Assembly: GCF_008271465.1 (NCBI RefSeq)
Contig: NZ_VMDU01000004.1
Location: forward strand, 124,001 to 188,000
Direction of reading: 5' to 3'
DNA from: Tabrizicola flagellatus
GTDB lineage: Bacteria; Pseudomonadota; Alphaproteobacteria; Rhodobacterales; Rhodobacteraceae
DNA: 64,000 bases
Each line of letters begins with the position of its first letter. The stretch's first letter is position 1. A model generated the notes under the pieces. It saw only the letters and a program-made list of their open reading frames with translations, did no database searches and was not told the origin of the DNA. This document shows, one piece after another, positions 42,859-53,242 of this stretch. A program made the translations under genes and the position numbers.

Positions 42859-42955
42859 TATCAGTCATGAGTGCTACCGATGAGACATGAACGAAGCGCG
42901 GCGAGTCGTTGCCCGGTCGGGTCCGATCGGGTCGGTCGCAGCGTTTTAAGCCTGA

Positions 42956-45148
<2,193 letters not shown>

Positions 45149-45167
45149 TCCGGAATCCCGAAACGGC

Positions 45168-45200
45168 AACGGCCCGGCGGATTGCCGGGCCGTTCGCTTT
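45168..45200. terminator. Strong terminator between katG and tRNA-Leu
   Basis: AACGGCCCGGC (45168-45178) pairs perfectly with GCCGGGCCGTT (45184-45194) around GGATT, followed by CGCTTTT. It ends the katG transcript and may also act on the converging tRNA transcript. Confidence 0.75.
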
Positions 45201-45203
45201 TGC

Positions 45204-45289
45204 TGGTGCCCGCGGCCGGACTCGAACCGGCACGGCCTTGCAGCCAGGGGATTTTAAGTCCCCGGTGTCTACCATTCCACCACGCGGGC
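45204..45289 (-). tRNA. tRNA-Leu (TAA anticodon)
   Basis: On the minus strand the acceptor GCCCGCG (45289-45283) pairs with CGCGGGC (45214-45208), discriminator A at 45207 and encoded CCA at 45206-45204. The anticodon stem GGGGA/TCCCC carries loop CTTAAAA, anticodon TAA. A long variable arm and T-arm GCCGGTTCGAGTCCGGC are present, typical of leucine tRNAs. It converges on katG. Confidence 0.96.
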
Positions 45290-45349
45290 GGCGCGGGCGA
45301 CCTTAACCCCATACCGCACAAAGGGGAATCGCCTTCTGGCCTGCCGGCC

Positions 45350-45910
45350 TCACTTGCCGGTCGGACTTGTCGCCGACAGCAGCCAGCCCACCAGCTCGAA
45401 GCTGTTCCTGACCCCGGCCTTGCGGATCATGTTCGCCCGGTGCACCTCGACCGTGCGGTGCGAGGATCCCAGGGCCTGGGCGATCTCTTTCGAGGTGAAG
45501 CCGTTCACAAGATACCGGGCAATCCGCCTTTCCGTCTGCGTCAGTTGGCCCGCGCCCCCGACCGCCGCCTCCAGCGGCCTATAGGTCCAGACAGCCAGCC
45601 GCTGCGGATCCTCGGGATCCAGCGCCGCGCCGTGTCCCTCCATCCAGACCACCTGCCCATCCTTGCGCCGCATGAAGCGTTCGTCGCGATAGACCCGGCT
45701 TTCCAGCATCGCCCTCCGCGCGCGTTCGCCGATCACCTCATAGTCGGTCTCGGTAGGATACAGCAGCCGGATCGACTGCCCTTCCAGATCGCGCGGCGTC
45801 CAGCCGAACACGGCCTCCACCCGGAGGGAGGCCCGCAGGATCACCCGATCCGCCAGGATCAGAGTTGCGTCCGGGCCCTGTTGAAAGGCCAGACGCTCAT
45901 AGTCACGCAT
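45350..45910 (-). CDS. PAS-LuxR transcriptional regulator
   Basis: A 186-residue protein. Residues about 5-110 form a PAS domain (FGWTPRDLEGQSIRLLYPTE, RFMRRKDGQVVWMEGHGAAL), and residues 120-180 a LuxR-type HTH (LTQTERRIARYLVNGFTSKEIA, then SSHRTVEVHRANMIRKAGV). No receiver domain is present, so a small molecule or redox state bound by PAS may be the input. It is divergent from scoAB with 110 bases between and is the likely regulator of that operon. Confidence 0.88.
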   Translation of the reverse strand: MRDYERLAFQQGPDATLILADRVILRASLRVEAVFGWTPRDLEGQSIRLLYPTETDYEVIGERARRAMLESRVYRDERFMRRKDGQVVWMEGHGAALDPEDPQRLAVWTYRPLEAAVGGAGQLTQTERRIARYLVNGFTSKEIAQALGSSHRTVEVHRANMIRKAGVRNSFELVGWLLSATSPTGK

Positions 45911-46020
45911 CGCCGCCCTCTACGTAGATTCCTACGTATTCTTACGGATGGTGGCCCCCTTCGCAATCTTTCAGGATCGCGGCAGTCCGATCTCCCCTTG
46001 CGGACACGGGAGGAACCAGA

Positions 46021-46725
46021 ATGAACAAGGTCTATCCGAGCGCCGCCGCCGCCCTCGACGGGCTTCTGCACGATGGCATGCTGATCGCCAGCGGTGGCTT
46101 CGGCCTCTGCGGCATCCCCGAACTGCTGATCGCCGCGATCCGCGACAGCGGCGTGAAGGGCCTGACCGTCGCCTCGAACAACGCAGGCGTCGATGGCTTC
46201 GGCCTCGGCGTCCTGCTGGAAACCCGGCAGATCAAGAAGATGATCTCGTCCTATGTGGGCGAGAACGCCGAATTCATGCGCCAGTATCTCTCGGGCGAAC
46301 TTGAGCTGGAATTCAACCCGCAAGGCACCCTGGCCGAGCGGATGCGGGCGGGCGGCGCGGGAATTCCCGGCTTCTACACCGCGACCGGCGTCGGCACGGT
46401 CATCGCCGAGGGCAAGGAGCACCACGAATTCGACGGCAAGACCTACATCCTCGAACGCGGAATCGTGGCCGATCTGTCGATCGTGAAGGCGTGGAAGGCA
46501 GACCCCTCGGGCAACCTCGTGTTCCGCAAGACGGCGCGCAACTTCAACGTCCCCGCCGCCACCTGCGGCCGTGTCTGTGTCGCCGAGGTCGAGGAGATCG
46601 TGCCGCTCGGCAGCCTCGATCCCGATCACATCCACCTGCCGGGGATCTACGTTCACCGGATCATCTCCGGCCCGCATGAAAAGCGGATCGAGAACCGCAC
46701 CGTTCGCAAGAAGGAGGCCGTGTGA
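46021..46725 (+). CDS. scoA: 3-oxoacid CoA-transferase subunit A
   Basis: A 234-residue alpha subunit of a succinyl-CoA:3-oxoacid CoA-transferase, which activates acetoacetate with succinyl-CoA for ketone-body use. The start [21 protein letters not shown] and the segment [20 protein letters not shown] match ScoA/AtoD-type subunits. ATG at 46021 follows a GGAGGA Shine-Dalgarno. Coupled to subunit B by a TGATG junction. Confidence 0.94.
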   Translation: MNKVYPSAAAALDGLLHDGMLIASGGFGLCGIPELLIAAIRDSGVKGLTVASNNAGVDGFGLGVLLETRQIKKMISSYVGENAEFMRQYLSGELELEFNPQGTLAERMRAGGAGIPGFYTATGVGTVIAEGKEHHEFDGKTYILERGIVADLSIVKAWKADPSGNLVFRKTARNFNVPAATCGRVCVAEVEEIVPLGSLDPDHIHLPGIYVHRIISGPHEKRIENRTVRKKEAV

Positions 46726-47369
46726 TGGCCGAGGCAACCAAAGGCTGGGACCGCAATGGCATGGCCGCACGCGCGGCGCAGGAACTGCGTGACGGCATGT
46801 ATGTGAACCTCGGGATCGGGATCCCGACCCTGGTGGCGAACTACATCCCCGAAGGCGTGAACGTGACCCTGCAGTCCGAAAACGGGATGCTTGGCATGGG
46901 CCCCTTCCCCTACGAGGGCGAGGAAGACCCAGACCTCATCAACGCCGGAAAGCAGACGATCACCGAACTGCCGCAGACCGCCTATTTCGATTCGGCGACC
47001 TCTTTCGCCATGATCCGCGGCGGCAAGATCGCCATGGCGATCCTCGGCGCGATGGAAGTGGCCGAAAACGGCGACCTGGCGAACTGGATGATTCCGGGGA
47101 AGCTCGTCAAGGGCATGGGCGGGGCGATGGACCTGGTCGCGGGCGTCGGCCGCGTGGTCGTCGTCATGGACCACACCTCCAAGCACGGCGAGTCCAAGGT
47201 CTTGAAATCCTGCACGCTTCCCCTGACGGGCAAGGGCGTGGTGGACCGCATCATCACCAACCTGGGCGTGCTGGATGTGGGGCACAAGGGGCTGCACATC
47301 GTCGAGCTTGCCCCGGGCGTCACGGAAGAGGAACTCCGCGCCGCCACCGAGGCGACCATCGTCGGCTGA
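46725..47369 (+). CDS. scoB: 3-oxoacid CoA-transferase subunit B
   Basis: A 214-residue beta subunit. The catalytic Glu is in [12 protein letters not shown] (the SENG motif, about residue 50), which forms the CoA thioester. [21 protein letters not shown] is the usual C-terminal block. ATG at 46725 overlaps the scoA stop (TGATG), with AAGGAGG ten bases upstream; GTG at 46722 is less likely. The two subunits form the active heterotetramer. Confidence 0.94.
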   Translation: MAEATKGWDRNGMAARAAQELRDGMYVNLGIGIPTLVANYIPEGVNVTLQSENGMLGMGPFPYEGEEDPDLINAGKQTITELPQTAYFDSATSFAMIRGGKIAMAILGAMEVAENGDLANWMIPGKLVKGMGGAMDLVAGVGRVVVVMDHTSKHGESKVLKSCTLPLTGKGVVDRIITNLGVLDVGHKGLHIVELAPGVTEEELRAATEATIVG

Positions 47370-47390
47370 TCGCTCTGGCAGTTGCAGGAC

Positions 47391-47415
47391 CGGGGCGCGG
47401 CTCGTGCGCGCCCCG
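47391..47415. terminator. Bidirectional terminator candidate between scoB and the lytic transglycosylase
   Basis: CGGGGCGCG (47391-47399) pairs perfectly with CGCGCCCCG (47407-47415) around a 7-base loop. It lies midway in the 49-base gap between two converging stops. There is no U-tract, so function as a terminator is inferred from position. Confidence 0.5.
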
Positions 47416-47418
47416 ACC

Positions 47419-48273
47419 CTACAGCCCGGCCATGTCGGTGCGGAAGATGCAGGGGTCGGTGACCAGCATCGGCGGGCTGACGCACAGCCCCTGCGCCACC
47501 TGCCAGGCCGCGAGCACCTTGGGCACATAGTCCCGCGTCTCGGCATAGGGCGGGACACCGCCGTTGGCGCGCACCGCCCCTTCGCCGGCATTGTAGGCCG
47601 CCAAGGCAAGGACCGGATCGTAGTCGAACTCCTTCAGCAGCCAGTCCAGATAGGCCACCCCGCCCCTGATGTTCTGCACTGGATCGGTGGAGTCCTTCAC
47701 GCCGAAGCGTTCGGCCGTGGCGGGGATCAACTGCATCAGGCCGACCGCCCCCGCATGGCTGACCGCGTCGGCATTGCCTGCGCTTTCGATGCCGATCACC
47801 GCCAGCACCAGGGCCGGCGAAACCTTCGTGTCCAGCGTCGCGCGCAGGATGTCCTTGCCGTATTCCTTGGACACCTCCTGCAAGTGCTGCAGCCGCGGCG
47901 CACGGACCGTCTCGCCGCCTGGCCCCTGCGACAGCGACGCCAGGGCCAGCTCGAATCGGTCTGCCCTGTCGTTGATTCCGGCGGGAACCTTGTCCCAGTA
48001 CCAGGCATAGGACGAAGCCGGCGCCGGGCCGGGTTCGATATCTGATCGCTCGACGGGCGGATCTTCCTCCACGCGGCGCACGGGGTTAGGTTCCACCTTC
48101 GGCAGGGCCGCAAGATATCGGGCCTGCTCCTCCGGATCGATCTGCACGGTGATGCGCTTGCCCGGCACGGCATCGCTCACCTTCACCCGCTTGAACGTGT
48201 AGTCGTCCGCCTGCGCCGCGCAGCTCAGGGCCGTGCAGAGAATCGCGGCGATTCCCGGTCTTGTCATCGGCAT
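47419..48273 (-). CDS. Lytic transglycosylase (SLT family) next to the Tad locus
   Basis: A 284-residue exported SLT-type lytic transglycosylase (signal MPMTRPGIAAILCTALSCAAQA). The catalytic Glu is in VIGIESAGNADAVS and the groove motif is GAVGLMQLIPATAERFGV, with AAYNAGEGAV near the C-terminus, all characteristic of family 1 goose-type/SLT enzymes. It would open peptidoglycan for envelope machines; its position head-to-head with flp suggests a Tad-pilus role, which I infer. ATG at 48273 was chosen; a second ATG lies at 48267. Confidence 0.9.
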   Translation of the reverse strand: MPMTRPGIAAILCTALSCAAQADDYTFKRVKVSDAVPGKRITVQIDPEEQARYLAALPKVEPNPVRRVEEDPPVERSDIEPGPAPASSYAWYWDKVPAGINDRADRFELALASLSQGPGGETVRAPRLQHLQEVSKEYGKDILRATLDTKVSPALVLAVIGIESAGNADAVSHAGAVGLMQLIPATAERFGVKDSTDPVQNIRGGVAYLDWLLKEFDYDPVLALAAYNAGEGAVRANGGVPPYAETRDYVPKVLAAWQVAQGLCVSPPMLVTDPCIFRTDMAGL

Positions 48274-48619
48274 GGTCGGGGCCTGCTCGCCTCGTTGTTT
48301 TGCCGGCAGAATCGCAGCATCGGGCGGGTCTGGCCAGAACTTTTCCCGACCAATCATGGCAATTCTGCCCGATTTGACCGAAAAACCACGCCCTAGCATG
48401 CAAAGGTGAACAGACTGCTAAGAATTTTTTTGTTTAATTTCAGGATCTTGCGCAGAAACCGGCAGAAATCTTCACATGACCGAAATTCTGCTGATCTCGT
48501 CCAAACTGCTGCCATTTTTGGGGGGCTATATCAGGTCATACCGAACGACGACGCCGCAGGATGCAGCAAACTCGAAGCGGTTGACGTAACAGTAGACACC
48601 TTAGCAAAGGACCAGACAA
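48274..48619. promoter_or_regulatory. 346-base divergent region upstream of flp1, with AT-rich promoter
   Basis: No gene is credible here. The middle (48421-48460) contains an AT-rich stretch, AATTTTTTTGTTTAATTT, unusual for this genome and likely to hold promoters for the transglycosylase and for flp1. From 48536 to 48619 lies an 84-base flp leader starting TCATACCGAACG, mirrored before flp2. Confidence 0.5.
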
Positions 48620-48835
48620 ATGACCAAGTTCTCCGCTTTCCTGAAAGACGAAGCCGGCGCCGTGACCGTTGACTGGGTGGTTCTGACCGCCGCCGTCGTG
48701 GGCCTCGGCCTCCTGATCTTCTCGTGGGTCCGCCCGGCCGTGTCGAACCTGGCCGAAGCGATCAACACCGAGCTCGGCAACGCTCAGGAAACCATGACCA
48801 GCAGCGGCGCTGGCGCTGGCAGCGGCACCCCCTGA
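48620..48835 (+). CDS. Flp-type IVb pilin 1
   Basis: A 71-residue major pilin of the Tad system. The leader MTKFSAFLKDEAG ends at the prepilin peptidase Gly; the mature part AVTVDWVVLTAAVVGLGLLIF is the pilin helix. Position 5 is Asp and position 6 Trp instead of the canonical Glu-Tyr. The C-terminus is Ser/Gly rich. The next gene, 446 bases on, encodes a near-identical pilin. A strong terminator follows directly. Confidence 0.93.
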   Translation: MTKFSAFLKDEAGAVTVDWVVLTAAVVGLGLLIFSWVRPAVSNLAEAINTELGNAQETMTSSGAGAGSGTP

Positions 48836-48858
48836 TCGCTGAATTCCGCTGGAATGCT

Positions 48859-48896
48859 GGCCGCGCTTCGGAAGAAGCGCGGCCTTTTCCTTTTTT
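48859..48896 (+). terminator. Intrinsic terminator after flp1
   Basis: GGCCGCGCTTC (48859-48869) pairs perfectly with GAAGCGCGGCC (48874-48884) around GGAA, followed by TTTTCCTTTTTT: a canonical, strong terminator 24 bases after the flp1 stop. Confidence 0.9.
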
Positions 48897-49197
48897 CGCC
48901 GGATGCAAGGGCAGTCGCCGTTCAGGCACGCCGCACAAGCCGGGTCCGTCCTCACCCACCGCGCCCTGCCCGAGTTGCGGGTTGAACATGCGCAGGACTG
49001 TCAACGCGGCTGCTTTGCAACTCGCCCGAGGCCAGCATGCGCACGGTGAAGCTGCGTCCGCGCAGATCCGGGCGACACTGATGCGGGATTTGCCGGGCCA
49101 TGCCGACGCCTGCCTGAAACCCCGCGAACTTTTCGCGTCGGCCCAGAAATAGCACATGCAGTCCAAACTCTTGCCATGATTGACCCGCCAAATGGCT
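48897..49197. other. Intergenic spacer between flp1 and flp2, no confident gene
   Basis: This stretch joins the flp1 terminator to the flp2 leader. The only sizeable plus-strand ORF (ATG 48988 to 49152, 54 residues) lacks a Shine-Dalgarno and any family resemblance. I see nothing else supportable. Confidence 0.5.
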
Positions 49198-49281
49198 TCA
49201 TACCGAACGGCGGAGGCAACAGCGAAAGCCACGAACGGAACGGTTGAGACACAGATGCATGCCTTAGAAAGGGACAAGACG

Positions 49282-49491
49282 ATGACCAAGTTTTCCGCCT
49301 TCCTGAAAGACGAATCCGGTGCCGTGACCGTTGACTGGGTTGTTCTGACCGCCGCCGTCGTGGGCCTCGGCCTCCTGATCTTCTCCTGGGTCCGCCCGGC
49401 CGTGTCGAACCTGGCCGAAGCCATCAGCACCGAACTCGGCAACGCCGAGGCGTGCATGACCGCAGACAACGCTCTCGGCTGCACCCAGTAA
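49282..49491 (+). CDS. Flp-type IVb pilin 2
   Basis: A 69-residue pilin identical to pilin 1 from residue 14 to about 48 except one Asn-to-Ser change, with leader MTKFSAFLKDESG and mature start AVTVDWVVL (Asp5-Trp6). The C-terminus differs and contains two Cys (EACMTADNALGCTQ), which could form a disulfide not possible in pilin 1. ATG at 49282; upstream in-frame starts are in the leader. Followed by its own terminator. Confidence 0.93.
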   Translation: MTKFSAFLKDESGAVTVDWVVLTAAVVGLGLLIFSWVRPAVSNLAEAISTELGNAEACMTADNALGCTQ

Positions 49492-49510
49492 GTCTTTCCG
49501 CACATCGCTC

Positions 49511-49545
49511 GGGCCGCGCCTCGTCCAGGCGCGGCCTTTCTGTTG
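49511..49545 (+). terminator. Intrinsic terminator after flp2
   Basis: GGCCGCGCC (49512-49520) pairs perfectly with GGCGCGGCC (49528-49536) around a 7-base loop, followed by TTTCTGTTG. It lies 20 bases after the flp2 stop. Confidence 0.85.
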
Positions 49546-49871
49546 TCAGGCCGCAGCATCCGGAGCCGCTGGAAACAGTAGGACACCCATCGCGGTATTG
49601 ATGCCCGAACAATGCTAAATTTTCGCCGCATTCAACGGTCAAGGTCACACAGGAGACTTCTTGGCCAGGGAAATGGAATCAGGCAGATGACGGCCGATCG
49701 GCAATGCGGCACACCGCCGAGCACTGTCAGCAAGGCATGGCATGACCGCGCCGCCTCCATTCGGGTCGCGGGTGCCGGACCCGTGTCTTGCCGGGTTGGG
49801 CCCGCCACCGTAACAGCCTTGTGTGCCGCCGCAGATGACCTGCGGTCGCGCCCAGAACACCAGAGGTAGAA
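49546..49871. promoter_or_regulatory. 326-base region upstream of cpaB
   Basis: No confident gene lies here. A possible promoter area is around 49605-49660 (AATGCTAAATTTTCG, then an AT-richer stretch). Small ORFs in both strands lack start signals. The region presumably drives cpaB independently because flp2 has its own terminator. Confidence 0.4.
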
Positions 49872-50732
49872 ATGAGAGCAGTATTCGCGTTGGTCCTTGT
49901 CGTCGGCATGGCTCTGGCCGGCGTGGCGGTCTACATGATCCAGGGCTATATGGCCGATCTTGAAGCCGCCCTGCGGAAGGAGCAGGCCTTCAACGCCAAA
50001 GCCGGCAAGCTGGTCGAGGTCTTTGTCTTCGCCAAGCCCAAGAAATACGGCGACCCGCTGGCCGAGGACGATGTCGTCGCCATCTACTGGCCGGAGAAGA
50101 GCCTGCCTGAGACGATCTTCCGCGACAAGGCCGTGCTTTTCCCCGAGAACGCCAAGGGCCCTCGCTACATCATGCGCTCGACCGAGGCCTTCGAGCCGGT
50201 CCTCGCAAGCCGCGTCACCGAGCCGGGAGAGCTGGCGAACCTGACCTCCAAGCTGGAGAAGGGCAAGCGCGCCTTCGCGATCAAGGTCGGGACCAATTCG
50301 GGGATCTCGAACTTCGTGAAGCCTGACGACTACATCGACATCCTGTGGACCGGCAACGTCCCGGGTGTCGAAGGCGGCATCACCCGCCAGATCGAAAGCG
50401 CGGTCCTGGTGATCGCGGTGGACAATGCCATCAACGAGGGGCAGGTGACCTCGGACACTGTTGCCCAGACGGTCACAGTCGCCGCGACCCCGGAACAGGT
50501 TGCGCGTCTTGCTCAGGCCCAGGCGACCGGACGACTGACCCTGTCGCTTGCGCGAGATGCCAGCGAAACCGTTGAGGGAACTGTGGAAACCAACACCAAG
50601 GCCATGCTCGGGATCGTCGAGGAAGTTGTTGCCCCCGAGGTTGTCGAGCCTGAAGTCAAGAAGTGCTACGCCAAGCAGCGCAGCGGCGGCCAGGTGATCG
50701 AAACCGATATCGAGATCCCCTGCTCGAACTAG
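49872..50732 (+). CDS. cpaB: Flp pilus assembly protein CpaB/RcpC
   Basis: A 286-residue periplasmic protein with an N-terminal signal/anchor (RAVFALVLVVGMALAGVAVYMI). The SAF-like domain (about 40-110, YGDPLAEDDVVAIYWPEKSLP) and RcpC domain (about 115-235) match CpaB. It stabilises the secretin and pilus base. Shine-Dalgarno AGAGG-type precedes the ATG. A terminator hairpin follows at 50756, separating it from the secretin gene. Confidence 0.93.
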   Translation: MRAVFALVLVVGMALAGVAVYMIQGYMADLEAALRKEQAFNAKAGKLVEVFVFAKPKKYGDPLAEDDVVAIYWPEKSLPETIFRDKAVLFPENAKGPRYIMRSTEAFEPVLASRVTEPGELANLTSKLEKGKRAFAIKVGTNSGISNFVKPDDYIDILWTGNVPGVEGGITRQIESAVLVIAVDNAINEGQVTSDTVAQTVTVAATPEQVARLAQAQATGRLTLSLARDASETVEGTVETNTKAMLGIVEEVVAPEVVEPEVKKCYAKQRSGGQVIETDIEIPCSN

Positions 50733-50755
50733 CGCGGGGACCGATCGGAAAGCAG

Positions 50756-50797
50756 GGGCGCGGCCACATGATCTGGGGCCGCGCCCTTTCCATTTTT
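50756..50797 (+). terminator. Intrinsic terminator between cpaB and cpaC
   Basis: GGGCGCGGCC (50756-50765) pairs perfectly with GGCCGCGCCC (50777-50786) around an 11-base loop, followed by TTTCCATTTTT. A strong terminator within the pilus gene order. Confidence 0.85.
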
Positions 50798-50943
50798 CAA
50801 TCCGTTGCGACCTGTTGCAGTTTGCCCACATCAAGAACATCGCTCAAATCATTGATTCTTGCAAAAAAGCCGGCTTGTGGCATGCTGCCTGCACACAAGG
50901 GCGTTCAAGACCCAAACGAGGCGTGGTCGAAAGGGCAGATCAC

Positions 50944-52335
50944 ATGAACATGAAACGACTCCTGGTTGCAGGCTATCTTGGTGCGTGTCTCGCATCGACG
51001 GCGCTGACGCCGGTCTCGGCCGAAGTCCTGCGCGTGATGCAGGGTCAGGCTTCCAACGCACTCAACGTTCCGATGAACCGGGCCGTTGTCGTCGAAAGCG
51101 ACGTTCCCTTCGCGGAACTGTCGATCGCAAACCCCGGCATCGCCGACATCTCGACGCTGTCCGACAAGTCGATCTACGTCCTCGGCAAGGCCCCCGGGCG
51201 CACCACGCTCACGCTTTTGTCGCCGGATGGGCAACTGATCTCCAACGTCGATGTCCACGTCACCCCCGACATCGCCGAATTCAAGGAGCGGCTGCAACAG
51301 ATCCTCCCGGGCGAGAACATCGAGGTCCGCACCGCCAATGACGGCATCGTGCTGTCGGGCCAGGTCTCCTCGACCGCCAAGCTCGACCGGGCGCTCGATC
51401 TTGCCAACCGCTACGCGCCTGACCGGGTGTCGAACCTGATGGTGGTCGGCGGCACGCAACAGGTCATGCTGAAGGTCCGCTTCGCCGAAGTGAACCGGAC
51501 CGTCTCGAAGAACCTGTCCTCGTCGCTTGCCATTCGCGACGGCGGAAGCCTGCGCGGCGAAACCGGCACCTATCTCGGAACCGGCAACAGCATCGGCGGC
51601 GCGCTGAGCCTGCGCGAGAACGTCGCGGGCGGTATCGCCTTCGGTGGCGGGATCGGCGGCCTAGAATTCGAGGTCCTGCTCGAGGCGCTGGAATCCAAGG
51701 GCATGGTCCGCACACTGGCGGAACCCAACCTCACCGCGCTGTCCGGCCAGGAAGCCAAGTTCCTCGCCGGCGGCGAATACCCGGTTCCGGTGGCGCAGGA
51801 CAACAACGCGGTAACGGTCGAGTTCAAGCCCTTCGGTGTGGAACTGAACTTCACCCCGGTGGTCGTTGATCAGGACATCATCAACCTCTCGATCAGCGCC
51901 GCGGTATCCTCGATCGACCCGGCCAACGGTATCACGGTGTCCGGTTTCAACATCGACGCCTTCAAGCGGCGCGAAACCTCCACCACGGTGGAAATGCGCG
52001 ACGGCGAAAGCTTTGCAATCGCAGGCCTGCTGCAGGACGACTTCCGCGACCTGAACACCCAGTTGCCGTGGATCGGCGACGTTCCGATCCTTGGCGCGCT
52101 GTTCCGCTCGTCGGAATACCAGCGGGCGCAGACCGAACTGGTCATCATCGTCACGCCGCATCTCGTCAGCCCGGTGGCCGGTGCCGCCCTGGCGCTGCCG
52201 ACCGACCGGGTCCGCATCCCGACCGAACGCGAACTGTTCCTGTTCGGTGATGTGGCGAAGGGGCCGAAGCGCGGTGCCGCTGCCGAAGTGGCTCGGCAGG
52301 ATTTCAGCTCGTCCTACGGCTATGTGATGGAGTAA
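50944..52335 (+). CDS. cpaC: Outer-membrane secretin CpaC/RcpA
   Basis: A 463-residue secretin forming the pilus outer-membrane channel. After a signal peptide (about 1-25) come a BON-like and N-domain region (VVVESDVPFAELSIANPGIAD and LQQILPGENIEVRTANDG), then the secretin core (from about 200) with VRTLAEPNLTALSGQEAKFLAGGEYPVP and WIGDVPILGALFRSSEYQRAQTELVIIVTPHLV, the family signature. ATG at 50944, with ATG 50950 as an alternative. The region before it, after the cpaB terminator, must hold a promoter. Confidence 0.94.
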   Translation: MNMKRLLVAGYLGACLASTALTPVSAEVLRVMQGQASNALNVPMNRAVVVESDVPFAELSIANPGIADISTLSDKSIYVLGKAPGRTTLTLLSPDGQLISNVDVHVTPDIAEFKERLQQILPGENIEVRTANDGIVLSGQVSSTAKLDRALDLANRYAPDRVSNLMVVGGTQQVMLKVRFAEVNRTVSKNLSSSLAIRDGGSLRGETGTYLGTGNSIGGALSLRENVAGGIAFGGGIGGLEFEVLLEALESKGMVRTLAEPNLTALSGQEAKFLAGGEYPVPVAQDNNAVTVEFKPFGVELNFTPVVVDQDIINLSISAAVSSIDPANGITVSGFNIDAFKRRETSTTVEMRDGESFAIAGLLQDDFRDLNTQLPWIGDVPILGALFRSSEYQRAQTELVIIVTPHLVSPVAGAALALPTDRVRIPTERELFLFGDVAKGPKRGAAAEVARQDFSSSYGYVME

Positions 52336-52339
52336 GGCG

Positions 52340-52996
52340 ATGACCGGCATGCTTCCCAAACTCCTCGCCACCTCGGCACTTCTTGCCCTCACCGCCTGCG
52401 GCGAGTCCTCGGTTTCCTGGGACCGCGAGCTTGGCTCGGAGGTCGACAAGGGCCAGTTCGGCAACGCGACGATGAACAACACGCTCCTCCAGACCGGAGA
52501 GCTTACCTACACCGTCGCCCTCGCCGAACGCTTTGCCGCCGAGGTTCCGGACACGATCACCTTCGCCTTCGACAGTGCGCAGCTGACCCCCGAGGCGATG
52601 GATATCCTGCGCAAGCAGGCGAACTTCATCCGCCAGTTCCCGGAGGTCCGCTTCCGTGTCTTCGGTCACACCGACAAGGTCGGCTCCAATGCCTACAACC
52701 AGCGCCTCGGCCTGCGCCGGGCGCAGGCCGCGGTGGCCTACCTGGTCTCGCAAGGCATCAGCCGCTCGCGCCTCGAGGCCGTCGTCTCCTACGGCGAGAC
52801 CCGGCCGCTGATCGCGACGAACCAGGCCGAGGTGCGCAACCGCCGCACCGTGACCGAGGTCTCGGGCTTCGTGAGTTCGCATCCCCTGGTGCTGAACGGC
52901 AAGTATGCCGAGGTCATCTGGCGCGAATATGTGACCAGCGCCACGCGCCCGCATACAACCACAACTGCCGACGCAACGGGCCAGGGTGGCGGCTGA
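52340..52996 (+). CDS. OmpA-family lipoprotein in the Tad locus
   Basis: A 218-residue lipoprotein (lipobox LTAC, Cys about residue 20). An OmpA-like peptidoglycan-binding domain covers about 65-185: ITFAFDSAQLTPEAM, VFGHTDKVGSNAYNQRLGLRRA, then EVRNRRTV. It would tether the outer-membrane secretin or pilus base to peptidoglycan. It takes the place where CpaD is usually encoded and starts 5 bases after the cpaC stop. Confidence 0.88.
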   Translation: MTGMLPKLLATSALLALTACGESSVSWDRELGSEVDKGQFGNATMNNTLLQTGELTYTVALAERFAAEVPDTITFAFDSAQLTPEAMDILRKQANFIRQFPEVRFRVFGHTDKVGSNAYNQRLGLRRAQAAVAYLVSQGISRSRLEAVVSYGETRPLIATNQAEVRNRRTVTEVSGFVSSHPLVLNGKYAEVIWREYVTSATRPHTTTTADATGQGGG

Positions 52997-53023
52997 CAAA
53001 TCCGCCGCAGGATCACCTGACAG

Positions 53024-53056
53024 GAGGCCGGGCCATGTGCCCGGCCTCTTCGTTTC
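53024..53056 (+). terminator. Intrinsic terminator after the OmpA-family gene
   Basis: GAGGCCGGGC (53024-53033) pairs with GCCCGGCCTC (53039-53048) around CATGT, followed by TTCGTTTCC. It lies 28 bases after the stop, before the 246-base gap preceding cpaE. Confidence 0.75.
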
Positions 53057-53242
53057 CATAATCGTGATAATCCCAGAAACAGGCCCTTTTAGCCCAAATA
53101 TCGCCACCATTCTTGAACAAGGTCACCCAGATAGGATGAGTTCCGGGGTCCGTTGTTCCACAGGTCGAAAGCCTCTCTGCCGCCAAGCTAACTACCTGAA
53201 ATTTTTGTTCAAAAGCCCCGCACCAAAAGGACCAGACGCGAG

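Noticed and set aside
48988-49152. 54-residue ORF between flp1 and flp2
   Set aside because: No Shine-Dalgarno, no recognisable family, and it lies between a terminator and the flp2 leader.
49612-49869. 85-residue ORF upstream of cpaB
   Set aside because: No ribosome site and basic/Arg-Cys composition typical of non-coding GC-rich DNA.
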